Shown here piece after piece: positions 7,601 through 15,120 of a stretch of DNA of 18,427 bases. The notes under the pieces are model-generated. The model saw only the letters and a program-made list of their open reading frames with translations. It ran no database searches and was not told the origin of the DNA. Origin of the DNA: Leucobacter_A sp035514995 (lineage in GTDB: Bacteria; Actinomycetota; Actinomycetes; Actinomycetales; Microbacteriaceae); the NCBI GenBank assembly GCA_035514995.1, contig DATJCC010000054.1, positions 1 to 18,427 of the forward strand, read 5' to 3'. The translations under genes were made by a program, and so were the position numbers. Within the stretch, counting starts at the first letter, position 1, and each line of letters starts with the position of its first letter.

Positions 7601-8473
7601 TTAGTTTGATTTTGGTAGCCTGACGACTGTCTCTTGAGAAACACTTGCAACCAGGTTTCCCTCAGTGTCATAGAAAGAAGCATGCGTGAGACCCCGACCG
7701 TTTTGTGCAGTGGGTGAATCTAAAACATAAAGCAACCATTCATCAATTCTGAATGGCCTGTGGAACCACATGGCGTGGTCCAGGCTGGCTCCTTTCATTC
7801 CTGCCGTAGACCAGGGGATACCGTGGAGCCGCAGAATTGGTTCCATGAGTAGGTAGTCGCTCGCATATGCTAGCCCTGCGTAGTGCAAAACTTGACTATC
7901 AGGCATGTCTGAAACTGTGCGCAACCAGACGTGCTGTTTCGCCTGGCGTTTTGATACGTCAAGAACTATATCTCCCTCAACATGACGAAAATCAAAGGGC
8001 CTGTTCAAGATCCAACTGGCTCTTAGATCTTCAGTCACTTGACCATATTTTTCCCAAATGCTGGGAATTTCTTCGGGCATTCTAACTGTTGACATATCAA
8101 ACTTATTTTGGTGTTCAAGTCCCGTTTCTTCTTCTTGGTATGAGGCTATTAAAGACATTAAAACCTCACCATTTTGGTAAGCCTGTGCGCGACGTGTAGA
8201 GAAAGATCGCCCATCGTAGAGCCTTGCGATTTCAAAGGTCATGCGTTTATTACTGTTTCCAGGGCGCATGAAGTATCCGTGCATTGAGTGCAGTTGCCTA
8301 TCTTCAGGAACAGTTTGCCCCGCTGCTGCTATAGCTTGACCCAGCACTTGACCACCGAAGGTGTTGCCGTGGGGAGTTGGAATTGTGGGTCCGGTGAAAA
8401 CATCGTAGTGAGTTCTGGCTCCCATATCTACTACCGCAAGCATGTCAATCAGATCGGGTGTGTCTGGCGTCAT
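7601..8473 (-). CDS. tesB: acyl-CoA thioesterase II
   Basis: This double-hotdog thioesterase hydrolyses medium- and long-chain acyl-CoA in the cytoplasm. The 290 residues match the family (E. coli 286). The three active-site positions of E. coli TesB (Asp204, Thr228, Gln278) align with Asp206 (AYASD), Ser230 (ASLDHAMWFHR) and Gln280 (VSQE); Thr to Ser is a conservative change that I recall in other actinobacteria. The N-terminal hotdog carries TFGGQVLGQAIAAA and HSMHGYFMRPG. The ATG at 8473 has GAGGT at a good distance, and a TTGACT-N17-TATATA promoter lies upstream on the same strand, overlapped by a palindrome. It is the only minus-strand gene here, so it is transcribed independently of both neighbours. 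Confidence 0.95.
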   Translation of the reverse strand: MTPDTPDLIDMLAVVDMGARTHYDVFTGPTIPTPHGNTFGGQVLGQAIAAAGQTVPEDRQLHSMHGYFMRPGNSNKRMTFEIARLYDGRSFSTRRAQAYQNGEVLMSLIASYQEEETGLEHQNKFDMSTVRMPEEIPSIWEKYGQVTEDLRASWILNRPFDFRHVEGDIVLDVSKRQAKQHVWLRTVSDMPDSQVLHYAGLAYASDYLLMEPILRLHGIPWSTAGMKGASLDHAMWFHRPFRIDEWLLYVLDSPTAQNGRGLTHASFYDTEGNLVASVSQETVVRLPKSN

Positions 8474-8485
8474 TTATTACCTCAA

Positions 8486-8514
8486 TATATAATTTTTGAC
8501 TCAATTCAAGTCAA
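8486..8514 (-). promoter_or_regulatory. tesB promoter, TTGACT-N17-TATATA
   Basis: Read on the minus strand, TTGACT (plus 8514-8509) and TATATA (8491-8486) are separated by exactly 17 nt, close to the primary-sigma consensus. The predicted transcription start falls just before the GAGG ribosome site of tesB. Confidence 0.6.
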
Positions 8515-8515
8515 A
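8495..8515. promoter_or_regulatory. 21-bp palindrome over the tesB -35 region
   Basis: TTTGACT (8495-8501) and AGTCAAA (8509-8515) are perfect 7-bp arms around 7 nt, and the central 3 nt are also symmetric. One arm contains the tesB -35 and the rest fills the spacer, the position expected for a dimeric repressor's operator. Read on the plus strand, the left arm offers a TTGACT as well. Confidence 0.5.
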
Positions 8516-8561
8516 TGCTTCATACCAGTCTATTGTTTCACTCGCTCACAGTTAAAAGAGA

Positions 8562-8567
8562 TAGTTT
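8562..8567 (+). promoter_or_regulatory. putative leaderless -10 element (TAGTTT)
   Basis: TAGTTT ends 7 nt before the GTG at 8574. No Shine-Dalgarno is present, so a leaderless transcript starting at or near the GTG is the likely reading. Confidence 0.35.
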
Positions 8568-8573
8568 GAAAGT

Positions 8574-9245
8574 GTGAATAAGCAGGATACAAAAAATTCT
8601 GGAGATCTAATATTTAGTGATGTCACAGATTTACAAGACCTTTCGACGATGCTGCGCAGATTAGAAACTGTTGGTACTGCAGAGATTATTTTTCAAACAG
8701 TCGATCAAGTGCTCTCGGTGTATGGGTGCACCCAAGAACAGGGTGGGTTGCTGAATAAATCCAATACGGTTTTGGTGCACCGAGCATACCGGTTAGAAGA
8801 GGGGAGCATCCCGACCGGTCGGGCCACCATGCCCATACGCTCAGTTCTTGATAGGCTGGCGCGACTAGAAGCATCAGAAACAGTTTTAAAAACCCCCGAG
8901 TCCAGTTTGTTTGTTAGCTGGGGCGGACAGTTGCCAAGAAGAGAAGGGTGGCGCAGAAAAGGTGAGCTCAACGCGCTATCTTTAAAGAAAGTTGCACAGC
9001 AGGGAATGGAGCGAATTGCCGGCTTGCTCCCAGCAGATGCTGGTGCTCCAGTAGTAGAAAAAATTCGAAAATCGGTATGGGACTTGGAGATAGCACCAAA
9101 AGTTCCTGCTGGAGCCGCTTTTGCGTTAGAGACGCTAGGCTTTTTAGATGATGTGGAGCTGGTGGTTCTGAGTGTCTTGGAACAGTGGACCCGATTAAGC
9201 TCGAAGCAGGGTGATGTGATCGTTAGAGGTTTTCTAACGCAGTAA
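8574..9245 (+). CDS. conserved actinobacterial protein of unknown function
   Basis: This 223-residue soluble protein has no signal peptide, membrane segment, metal motif or nucleotide motif that I can recognise. Visible blocks are an N-terminal part rich in Leu, Thr and Val (residues 15-75), an internal RATMPIRSVLDRLARLEASE, then LFVSWGGQLPRREGWRRKGE with the memorable P-R-x-GW core (about 113-132). A helical segment follows (LKKVAQQGMERIAGLLP), and the C-terminus is AAFALETLGFLDD, VVLSVLEQWTRLSS. From memory this PxREGW-type protein is widespread in actinobacteria without an assigned role. Its GTG start lacks a Shine-Dalgarno but has TAGTTT 7 nt upstream. It is divergent from tesB and lies 50 nt before rpoZ. 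A hairpin lies at its 3' end. I do not assign a function. Confidence 0.85.
   Translation: MNKQDTKNSGDLIFSDVTDLQDLSTMLRRLETVGTAEIIFQTVDQVLSVYGCTQEQGGLLNKSNTVLVHRAYRLEEGSIPTGRATMPIRSVLDRLARLEASETVLKTPESSLFVSWGGQLPRREGWRRKGELNALSLKKVAQQGMERIAGLLPADAGAPVVEKIRKSVWDLEIAPKVPAGAAFALETLGFLDDVELVVLSVLEQWTRLSSKQGDVIVRGFLTQ
9221..9239 (+). terminator. hairpin at the 3' end of the unknown gene
   Basis: CGTTAGA (9221-9227) and TCTAACG (9233-9239) are perfect 7-bp arms with a 5-nt loop, ending 3 nt before the TAA stop. No T-tract follows. It lies upstream of the putative rpoZ promoter, so a U-less terminator or a stabilising 3' hairpin is plausible. Confidence 0.35.
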
Positions 9246-9263
9246 ATTTGAAGGTGCATGCAC

Positions 9264-9269
9264 TAGAAT
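9264..9269 (+). promoter_or_regulatory. putative rpoZ -10 element (TAGAAT)
   Basis: TAGAAT would start transcription near 9276, leaving a short leader that contains a strong AAGGAGAT ribosome site before the rpoZ ATG. No -35 at the right distance was seen. Confidence 0.4.
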
Positions 9270-9295
9270 AGAAACTTGGTTATAAGGAGATAAAT

Positions 9296-9550
9296 ATGGC
9301 TGCAAATCGTGGGATTATTGAACCACCAATTGATGACCTGTTGAAACATGTTGACTCAAAGTACGCTCTTGTGACATTCGCATCACAAAGAGCGCGTCAA
9401 ATTAATACTTACTACTCTGACCTTCATGATGGCAACCTGTTTGACAACATCGGGCCGCTCGTAGAATCTTCTATTGAAGACAAGCCCCTTTCGATAGCGT
9501 TACATGAAATAGTTGAAGGCAAACTAGAAATGACTCGCACTGACGCATGA
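9296..9550 (+). CDS. rpoZ: DNA-directed RNA polymerase subunit omega
   Basis: This small subunit helps assemble and stabilise the beta' subunit in the core RNA polymerase. The 84 residues carry the actinobacterial pattern GIIEPPIDDLLKHVDSKYAL and FASQRARQINTYY, ending in a helix after EGKLEM. The ATG has a near-perfect AAGGAG about 6 nt upstream, the strongest ribosome site in this half of the window. The TGA stop overlaps the metK ATG by 4 nt (ATGA), so the two are translationally coupled. In many actinobacteria coaBC separates these genes; here it does not. Confidence 0.95.
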   Translation: MAANRGIIEPPIDDLLKHVDSKYALVTFASQRARQINTYYSDLHDGNLFDNIGPLVESSIEDKPLSIALHEIVEGKLEMTRTDA

Positions 9551-10746
9551 CCCGCAGGCTTTTCAGCTCTGAATCGGTTACAGAAGGTCATCCAGACAAA
9601 ATCTGTGATCGAATTTCTGACACCATCCTTGACGCTATGCTCGCGCAAGATGCATATGCTCGTGTCGCAGTAGAAACGCTTGCTACGACAGGTTTAGTGC
9701 ATGTAGCAGGTGAAGTTACTACTGAAGGTTATGTAGACATCGCTAGTGAAGTGCGCGCTGTGCTTAACGAGATTGGTTATACAAACAGTGAGATGGGATT
9801 CGACGGTAACTCGTGTGGTGTCACAGTTTCGATCGGTAACCAATCACCAGATATCGCTGCTGGTGTTGATGCATCCTATGAAGTGAGACAGGAAAATAGC
9901 GAAGATCGTTATGATCAGCTTGGGGCAGGAGATCAAGGCATCATGTTCGGGTATGCCTGTGATGAGACGCCAGAGCTATTTCCGCTACCAATATGGCTCG
10001 CGCATCGCCTGGCCGAGCGGCTCACTGAAGTTAGAAAAACTGGGTTGCTTAGTTATCTTCGGCCTGATGGGAAAACTCAGGTTACACTCGGATACGAAGA
10101 CGATGTCCCGGTTTCTATAGAAACTGTTGTGGTGTCTAGTCAACACGCAGATCATGTCAGCGATGATCAAATCCATGCGGATATTGTTCAGCATGTCATT
10201 AGACCAGTGCTAGATAGAGTAAAACTAGATGAAAGTAATCTTCAGCTTTTAGTTAACCCGGCAGGCCGGTTCGTCATAGGCGGACCAATGGGCGATGCAG
10301 GGCTGACTGGTCGTAAAATAATTATTGATACCTATGGTGGTGCCTCGCGTCATGGCGGAGGAGCCTTCAGTGGCAAGGACCCCTCAAAGGTGGATCGCTC
10401 TGCAGCTTATGCCATGAGATGGGTTGCTAAACACTGTGTTAAAGCTGGCCTTGCAAAACGCATCGAGGTGCAAGTCGCCTATGCTATTGGTAAAGCCAGG
10501 CCCGTGGGGTTGTATGTTGAAACTTTCGGTACAGAGACTGTTCCTTTAGAAAAGATTGAAACAGCGATTCGAGAGGTTTTTGATTTAAGACCCACCGCGA
10601 TAATAGAAGAGTTGCAATTACGCAGGCCAATATATGCACTAACTTCAGCTTACGGTCATTTTGGTAGGGAGCTTCCAGAGTTCACTTGGGAACAAACGCC
10701 TCACGTTGAAAGGCTACGGTTGGCCGCAGGCCTTGAGAAAGACTAG
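9547..10746 (+). CDS. metK: S-adenosylmethionine synthetase
   Basis: It makes S-adenosylmethionine from methionine and ATP in the cytoplasm, supplying methyl groups for enzymes such as RsmB encoded nearby. The 399 residues are of normal length. The N-terminal signature ESVTEGHPDK has the catalytic His at 15, the ATP/Mg block GAGDQGIMFGYA starts at about 126, and the glycine-rich loop GGGAFSGKDPSKVDRSAAY lies near 271-289. It ends with the usual FTWE and a short tail. The start overlaps the rpoZ stop by 4 nt, with no independent ribosome site, so it depends on coupling. No SAM-responsive riboswitch could fit here. priA begins 4 nt after the stop. Confidence 0.97.
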   Translation: MTRRLFSSESVTEGHPDKICDRISDTILDAMLAQDAYARVAVETLATTGLVHVAGEVTTEGYVDIASEVRAVLNEIGYTNSEMGFDGNSCGVTVSIGNQSPDIAAGVDASYEVRQENSEDRYDQLGAGDQGIMFGYACDETPELFPLPIWLAHRLAERLTEVRKTGLLSYLRPDGKTQVTLGYEDDVPVSIETVVVSSQHADHVSDDQIHADIVQHVIRPVLDRVKLDESNLQLLVNPAGRFVIGGPMGDAGLTGRKIIIDTYGGASRHGGGAFSGKDPSKVDRSAAYAMRWVAKHCVKAGLAKRIEVQVAYAIGKARPVGLYVETFGTETVPLEKIETAIREVFDLRPTAIIEELQLRRPIYALTSAYGHFGRELPEFTWEQTPHVERLRLAAGLEKD

Positions 10747-10750
10747 ATAA

Positions 10751-12763
10751 TTGTTAGAGCAAAGGTCTGATCAACAAAGTTTGAAACCGCTCATCGCGCG
10801 CGTGCTCCTTGACACACCGCTACCACAGCTTGATCACCTTTTTGACTATAGCGTGCCGACAGACTTGCAGACTGAGATAAGAGTGGGGCAGAGGGTTAAA
10901 GTTCCATTCAGATCTAGACGTAGAGACGTTGTCGGTTATGTGATTGAGCTTACCGATGAGAGTGACTACAAAGGTAAACTTGCGCAGCTATCTGAAATAG
11001 TTTCTTCAATCCCTCTGCTAAAACCTGAAGTGTGGGAGCTTGTGCGTGCGGTTGCCGATAGAGCTGGGGGTAGCGCCGGAGACATTTTGCGCATAGCTAT
11101 TGCGCCAAGGCAAATTCGAGCAGAAAAATCATATCTTGCGCAACAGGAAAATAGCGAAAGCACAAACACTCAATTTAATCCAGTGCTTATGCATGAAAGC
11201 TCTCTAAATATCGCCGAGAAGCTGTTGCATGGAGGTCGGGTCCATTTAGATATTATGGAGCCACTCGTGCGACTAGAGACCGGGGAGTGGGTTTCTGCGT
11301 GGGCTAAAATTTTCAGCGAAATTGCTATTGCTACATCTAATAGTGGTAAGAGCGCAATTATAGTTGTGCCTGACTTTAGAGATATTGACCAACTCTTCGA
11401 CACCCTTAATGCTTTAGGCGCTGAAAATTGTATTCGATTTGACGCCAAGTTGCCTGCTGGGGAAAGATATAAACAATTTTTAACCGCGCTTGAAGACAAA
11501 CCGCAAATTGTAATTGGTAATCGATCTACAGTTTACGCACCAGCATTCAACTTGGGGGCAATCTTAGTGTGGGGGGAATCTGACGAATCACTAATAGAAC
11601 CGCTCTCACCGTACGTTCATGCACGAGACGCAGCACTCGTCAGAGCTTCACTAAGCGGTTGCGGTTTAGTTTTTGGTGCGCACACGCGCAGCACCCAAAT
11701 GCAACGCCTAATAGATATGGCATATTTAGAGCCAATTAGCTTAGGGCAAAAGTATCCCAAAATTATTCACACCGCTGCTCTTCCTAGACCCGAAGAGCAA
11801 ACGGGGCGTATCCCACAGTTTGCTACAAAAGTTATTCGTGAGGGCCTAGCTCTAGGTCCGGTTCTCGTGCAGGTTGCAAGCCCTGGCTTTTCACCCGCAA
11901 TGGTGTGTCAAACATGCAAAGAACTTGCAAGGTGTGTCAATTGCACGGGTCCGTTCCAATCAACAATATCGGGCGGTGTGTCTTGCAGGCTTTGTCTAAA
12001 ACCGCCAACAAACTGGAAATGCAGTCACTGTGAGAGCGTTAAAATGATAGCTATTGGTGCTGGATCTGAGAGAACCGCGCAACAGTTTGAGAGTATCTTC
12101 CCGGGTGTACCGATCGTAATAAGTGATGGTTCGCATAAAATCGTGCGCGTAGACGCTAGACCTAAACTGGTAGTCGCCACTCGCGGAGCGGAGCCAATCG
12201 CGGCGGGGGGTTACAGGGCAGTTGTTATTTTAGATGTTGAAAAAATGATCGGTTCGTGGCATTTGCACGCAGGAGAAGACGCACTGCGGTGGTGGAGGGG
12301 GGCTCTTTCTTTAACCGCGCATGATGCGACGTGCGTCTTGGCCGGCGGCGGCGGCCCAATCGTTGATGCGCTCGTTAAAGGCACTGACGAGGAGTGGGCG
12401 CGTGCAGAACTGGAAGATAGAGTTCAGCTTCGTTTCCCACCTGCGGTGCGTATAGCAACACTACAGGGCGAAAAAAATGCTGTTGAAAATGCAGCGAATA
12501 AAGTAGCAGGTCTCCCCGGGGTCGACGTTTTAGGGCCAACTGCTATTAAAGATGATCAGGTGAGGTCAATAGTAAGATTTGACTATACACAAGGGCAAAC
12601 TGTCGCCACAGAGTTACGCGCCGAACTTCTACGCGGAATAGCAGAAAGGTCTGCAAAAAGATATGTTCAATCGAAAGCAAGACCAGAGAAAAGAACCGAT
12701 CAAGTAGCTTTGAGACTGAGGTTTGATGATGAAACAGTTTTTGACGACAGAGGGGAAGGTTGA
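10751..12763 (+). CDS. priA: PriA-like primosomal protein with degenerate helicase motifs
   Basis: This is the actinobacterial version of the replication-restart protein PriA (670 residues; most bacterial PriA are around 730). The N-terminal DNA-binding domain is recognisable (LPQLDHLFDYSVP, GQRVKVPFRSRRRDVVGYV). Eight cysteines in four CxxC pairs (386/389, 395/398, 412/415, 424/427) give the two zinc sites. The Walker A GxxGxGKT and the DEEH box expected between about 165 and 310 are absent; GESDE near 275 is the closest remnant. It is therefore probably not an active helicase, as described for other actinobacterial PriA. The TTG start is uncertain: no good ribosome site is present, and another in-frame TTG is at 10781. 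Linked to metK (4-nt gap) and fmt. Confidence 0.9.
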   Translation: MLEQRSDQQSLKPLIARVLLDTPLPQLDHLFDYSVPTDLQTEIRVGQRVKVPFRSRRRDVVGYVIELTDESDYKGKLAQLSEIVSSIPLLKPEVWELVRAVADRAGGSAGDILRIAIAPRQIRAEKSYLAQQENSESTNTQFNPVLMHESSLNIAEKLLHGGRVHLDIMEPLVRLETGEWVSAWAKIFSEIAIATSNSGKSAIIVVPDFRDIDQLFDTLNALGAENCIRFDAKLPAGERYKQFLTALEDKPQIVIGNRSTVYAPAFNLGAILVWGESDESLIEPLSPYVHARDAALVRASLSGCGLVFGAHTRSTQMQRLIDMAYLEPISLGQKYPKIIHTAALPRPEEQTGRIPQFATKVIREGLALGPVLVQVASPGFSPAMVCQTCKELARCVNCTGPFQSTISGGVSCRLCLKPPTNWKCSHCESVKMIAIGAGSERTAQQFESIFPGVPIVISDGSHKIVRVDARPKLVVATRGAEPIAAGGYRAVVILDVEKMIGSWHLHAGEDALRWWRGALSLTAHDATCVLAGGGGPIVDALVKGTDEEWARAELEDRVQLRFPPAVRIATLQGEKNAVENAANKVAGLPGVDVLGPTAIKDDQVRSIVRFDYTQGQTVATELRAELLRGIAERSAKRYVQSKARPEKRTDQVALRLRFDDETVFDDRGEG

Positions 12764-12765
12764 AT

Positions 12766-13686
12766 ATGAGAATTGTTTTTGCTGGAACGCCGGATCTTGC
12801 TATACCTGGTATCACTGCACTCATAGAAGCCGGACATGAAATCGTTGGTATTATTACCCGTGCCGACGCGCCGCTTGGTAGAAAGCGGATCCTCACCCCA
12901 TCACCGGTGGCAGAATATGCAAACACACACTCTATTCCGGTTTTTAAAGCAAACACCTTGGCAGAAGAAGCTACTTCTTGGGTCGAAAACCTCAACGCTG
13001 ATCTAGGAGTTGTTATCGCTTACGGAGGGTTACTAAAAACGCCGATGCTGAATGCAACGAAAAATGGGTGGATCAACCTTCATTTTTCGGAGCTTCCAAA
13101 GTGGCGTGGAGCAGCTCCAGTTCAAAGAGCATTGATAGCTGGAGAAACAAATTTAGCTGTGACTGTATTTAGGCTGGTTGAAGCTCTTGATGCTGGGGAG
13201 ATTGTCGCAACTGACAAGTGGGACATAACACCAGGCACTTCTGCAGGGGAAGCCCTGAACTTTTTAGCTCAGGTGGGGGCTGAAACTCTTCTAAAAGCTG
13301 TTGATGAGATCGCAAATGACCCGACAGCTGGTGAGGCTCAAACAGGGGATGCTACCTATGCTCACAAACTTAGCAGGGTAGACGGTAAGCTCGACTTCAC
13401 TCGAAAAAGTACCGAGGTTGTTGCTCACTGGGCTGGAGTTACCCCCGAACCAGGAGCATGGGCTCTAGTTGACGGACAAAGCATCAAAATCCATTCAATT
13501 AAATTTTTGAAAAACCCCAGTGGTATTCAGCTTGAGCCAGGTGAAGCAACGCTATTAGAAAATGTTGTGATTGTAGGCACAGGAGATGCTGAGCTGATAA
13601 TTGAGCGGGTGCAACCGGCCGGTAAACAAACAATGGATGCCGTGGCATGGATCCACGGTAAAAATGGCAAAGCGACACTATCGTGA
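12766..13686 (+). CDS. fmt: methionyl-tRNA formyltransferase
   Basis: It formylates initiator Met-tRNA with 10-formyl-tetrahydrofolate, allowing normal translation initiation. I prefer the ATG at 12766 over the upstream TTG at 12760, because it gives the family-typical MRIVFAGTP start and has GGGGAAGG ending about 6 nt upstream; this yields 306 residues. The catalytic core INLHFSELPKWRGAAP (about residues 102-117) holds the Asn-x-His pair, and ALDAGEI carries the expected Asp. The C-terminal domain (about 200-306) matches the tRNA-binding OB-like domain. It overlaps the priA end region closely, and its TGA overlaps the rsmB GTG by 4 nt, indicating coupled translation of a priA-fmt-rsmB unit. 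Confidence 0.96.
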   Translation: MRIVFAGTPDLAIPGITALIEAGHEIVGIITRADAPLGRKRILTPSPVAEYANTHSIPVFKANTLAEEATSWVENLNADLGVVIAYGGLLKTPMLNATKNGWINLHFSELPKWRGAAPVQRALIAGETNLAVTVFRLVEALDAGEIVATDKWDITPGTSAGEALNFLAQVGAETLLKAVDEIANDPTAGEAQTGDATYAHKLSRVDGKLDFTRKSTEVVAHWAGVTPEPGAWALVDGQSIKIHSIKFLKNPSGIQLEPGEATLLENVVIVGTGDAELIIERVQPAGKQTMDAVAWIHGKNGKATLS

Positions 13687-15071
13687 ACAACGCTAGGCAG
13701 GTCGCTTTCAAAGTTTTAAAAGATGTGCGCACGAAAGATGCTTACGCTAATCTCGCTCTTGCACACCGCATATCACAAGCGGGTTTGTCAGGGCGTGACG
13801 CCGCATTTGCGACAGAACTCACAGCTGGCACTTTAAGATTGCAGGGTACCTACGACAGAGTTATCGAGTTAGCCTCTGGGCGCAAACTAAAAGCAATAGA
13901 TAAAGATGTTCTAGACGTTTTAAGACTCGGCACACACCAGCTTTTAAACACTAGGGTTGCTCCACACGCCGCAGTAAATGAGACTGTTGTGCTAACCAGA
14001 AAAGTGGGCAGGTCACAGGCGGTTGGCTTTGTTAATGCAGTAATGCGTAGGGTGAGCGAAAAAAATTTATCAAAGTGGCACCATCAGATAAATAAAAACT
14101 CTAATTCTGCAAATGAAGCTAAAGCTCAAATATATTCACACCCCGAGTGGATCATCACTGCGTTCAAGAATGCACTAGCAAACGAAAATCGTGAAGAAGA
14201 AATAATTGAATTACTCATCGCAGACAACTCTCCTCCAAAAGTCTCTCTCGTAGCACTCACTGACAGCAGTTTCAATAGTTTACGTAAAGCTGGAGTCGAA
14301 ACATCTCTTGTAAGTGATTCAGGGCCTTCGCCTATTGGTTTTGAACTAAATTTAGGCGACCCACATAAAGAAATAGCAAAAATGGGGCTGGCGCCAAATA
14401 CTGTAAGGGTGCAAGACCAAGGTTCACAGTTGGCTGCACTCGTGCTCGCTCGTGCAAAAGAAAAGCAAGCTGGTGAGTTTTGGGCAGATCTTTGTGCAGG
14501 GCCAGGCGGTAAAACCGCTGTTTTAGCTTCAGAAGCAGCTCCGTTTGAGATACAAGTGCATGCAAATGAAATTTCTAAACATCGTGCAGATCTTGTTCGT
14601 GAAGCCACAACGGCTTTCAAAGATAATGTCTCGATTATTTCTAAAGATGGTCGCTTGCAGGATGCATTCAAAAAAGACATGTACGACAGAATCATGGTTG
14701 ATGCTCCTTGTAGTGGTTTGGGAGCTTTAAGACGCAGACCGGAAGCTAGATGGCGTAAAAAAGAATCAGACATTCAGCAACTCACGATTTTGCAATCAGA
14801 ACTTTTAAAAAGTGCAGCGCTGCACACTGCAGTATCAGGAATCATTGCTTATGTAACGTGTTCACCCGATATTAGAGAAACTCGCGAAATAGTTGACGGT
14901 TTTCTGAAAGATCATCGTAATTTCATTGAGCTAAACACTCGTGAAATAATTCAAACTATAGCGAGCAATGACTTAGATTTAGGCGACGGTGATCAACTAA
15001 GTGCCCAACTTTGGCCGCACCGCCACGGAACTGATGCAATGTTCATTTCTTTATTGCGCCGGGAACATTAG
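13683..15071 (+). CDS. rsmB: 16S rRNA (cytosine(967)-C(5))-methyltransferase
   Basis: It methylates C967 (E. coli numbering) of 16S rRNA using S-adenosylmethionine. Residues 1 to about 135 form the NusB-like RNA-binding domain (ARQVAFKVLKDV, ELTAGTLR, TRVAPHAAVNETV). The C-terminal Rossmann methyltransferase has SAM motif I LCAGPGGKTAVLA and the two m5C cysteines: DAPCSG with Cys343, and VTCSP with Cys393, the latter corresponding to the nucleophile of E. coli RsmB. The 462 residues fit the actinobacterial form. The GTG start overlaps the fmt stop by 4 nt, so a separate ribosome site is unnecessary. It is followed by rpe, which seems to have its own promoter. Confidence 0.95.
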   Translation: MNNARQVAFKVLKDVRTKDAYANLALAHRISQAGLSGRDAAFATELTAGTLRLQGTYDRVIELASGRKLKAIDKDVLDVLRLGTHQLLNTRVAPHAAVNETVVLTRKVGRSQAVGFVNAVMRRVSEKNLSKWHHQINKNSNSANEAKAQIYSHPEWIITAFKNALANENREEEIIELLIADNSPPKVSLVALTDSSFNSLRKAGVETSLVSDSGPSPIGFELNLGDPHKEIAKMGLAPNTVRVQDQGSQLAALVLARAKEKQAGEFWADLCAGPGGKTAVLASEAAPFEIQVHANEISKHRADLVREATTAFKDNVSIISKDGRLQDAFKKDMYDRIMVDAPCSGLGALRRRPEARWRKKESDIQQLTILQSELLKSAALHTAVSGIIAYVTCSPDIRETREIVDGFLKDHRNFIELNTREIIQTIASNDLDLGDGDQLSAQLWPHRHGTDAMFISLLRREH

Positions 15072-15107
15072 AGCATCAAGCTTTTAAAATAAGAAAGAAT
15101 AAAGCAA

Positions 15108-15113
15108 TAGAAT
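15108..15113 (+). promoter_or_regulatory. putative leaderless -10 element for rpe (TAGAAT)
   Basis: TAGAAT ends 8 nt before the GTG at 15121, the same geometry as at 4782-4787. It physically contains most of the alternative ATG (15112-15114), so that codon would not be on this transcript. Confidence 0.45.
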
Positions 15114-15120
15114 GGTTAGT

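Noticed and set aside
8705..9259. Long minus-strand open frame (184 codons) opposite the unknown gene
   Set aside because: It lies entirely antisense to a gene with a recognisable actinobacterial pattern, its composition is Ser/Thr/Pro-rich as expected for a shadow frame, and it has no ribosome site or family resemblance.
9550..9560. SAM riboswitch upstream of metK
   Set aside because: metK overlaps rpoZ by 4 nt, so there is no leader in which a riboswitch could fold.
12331..12360. GGC-rich run in priA as a repeat expansion
   Set aside because: The GGCGGCGGCGG run encodes a short glycine loop (AGGGGP) in a conserved part of PriA and is too short to be called an expansion.
12546..12995. Minus-strand open frame across the priA-fmt boundary
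   Set aside because: Antisense to two solid genes; no independent evidence.
14126..14773. Minus-strand open frame of 215 codons inside rsmB
   Set aside because: Antisense to the well-conserved methyltransferase domain; low-complexity Ser/Ala composition and no supported start.
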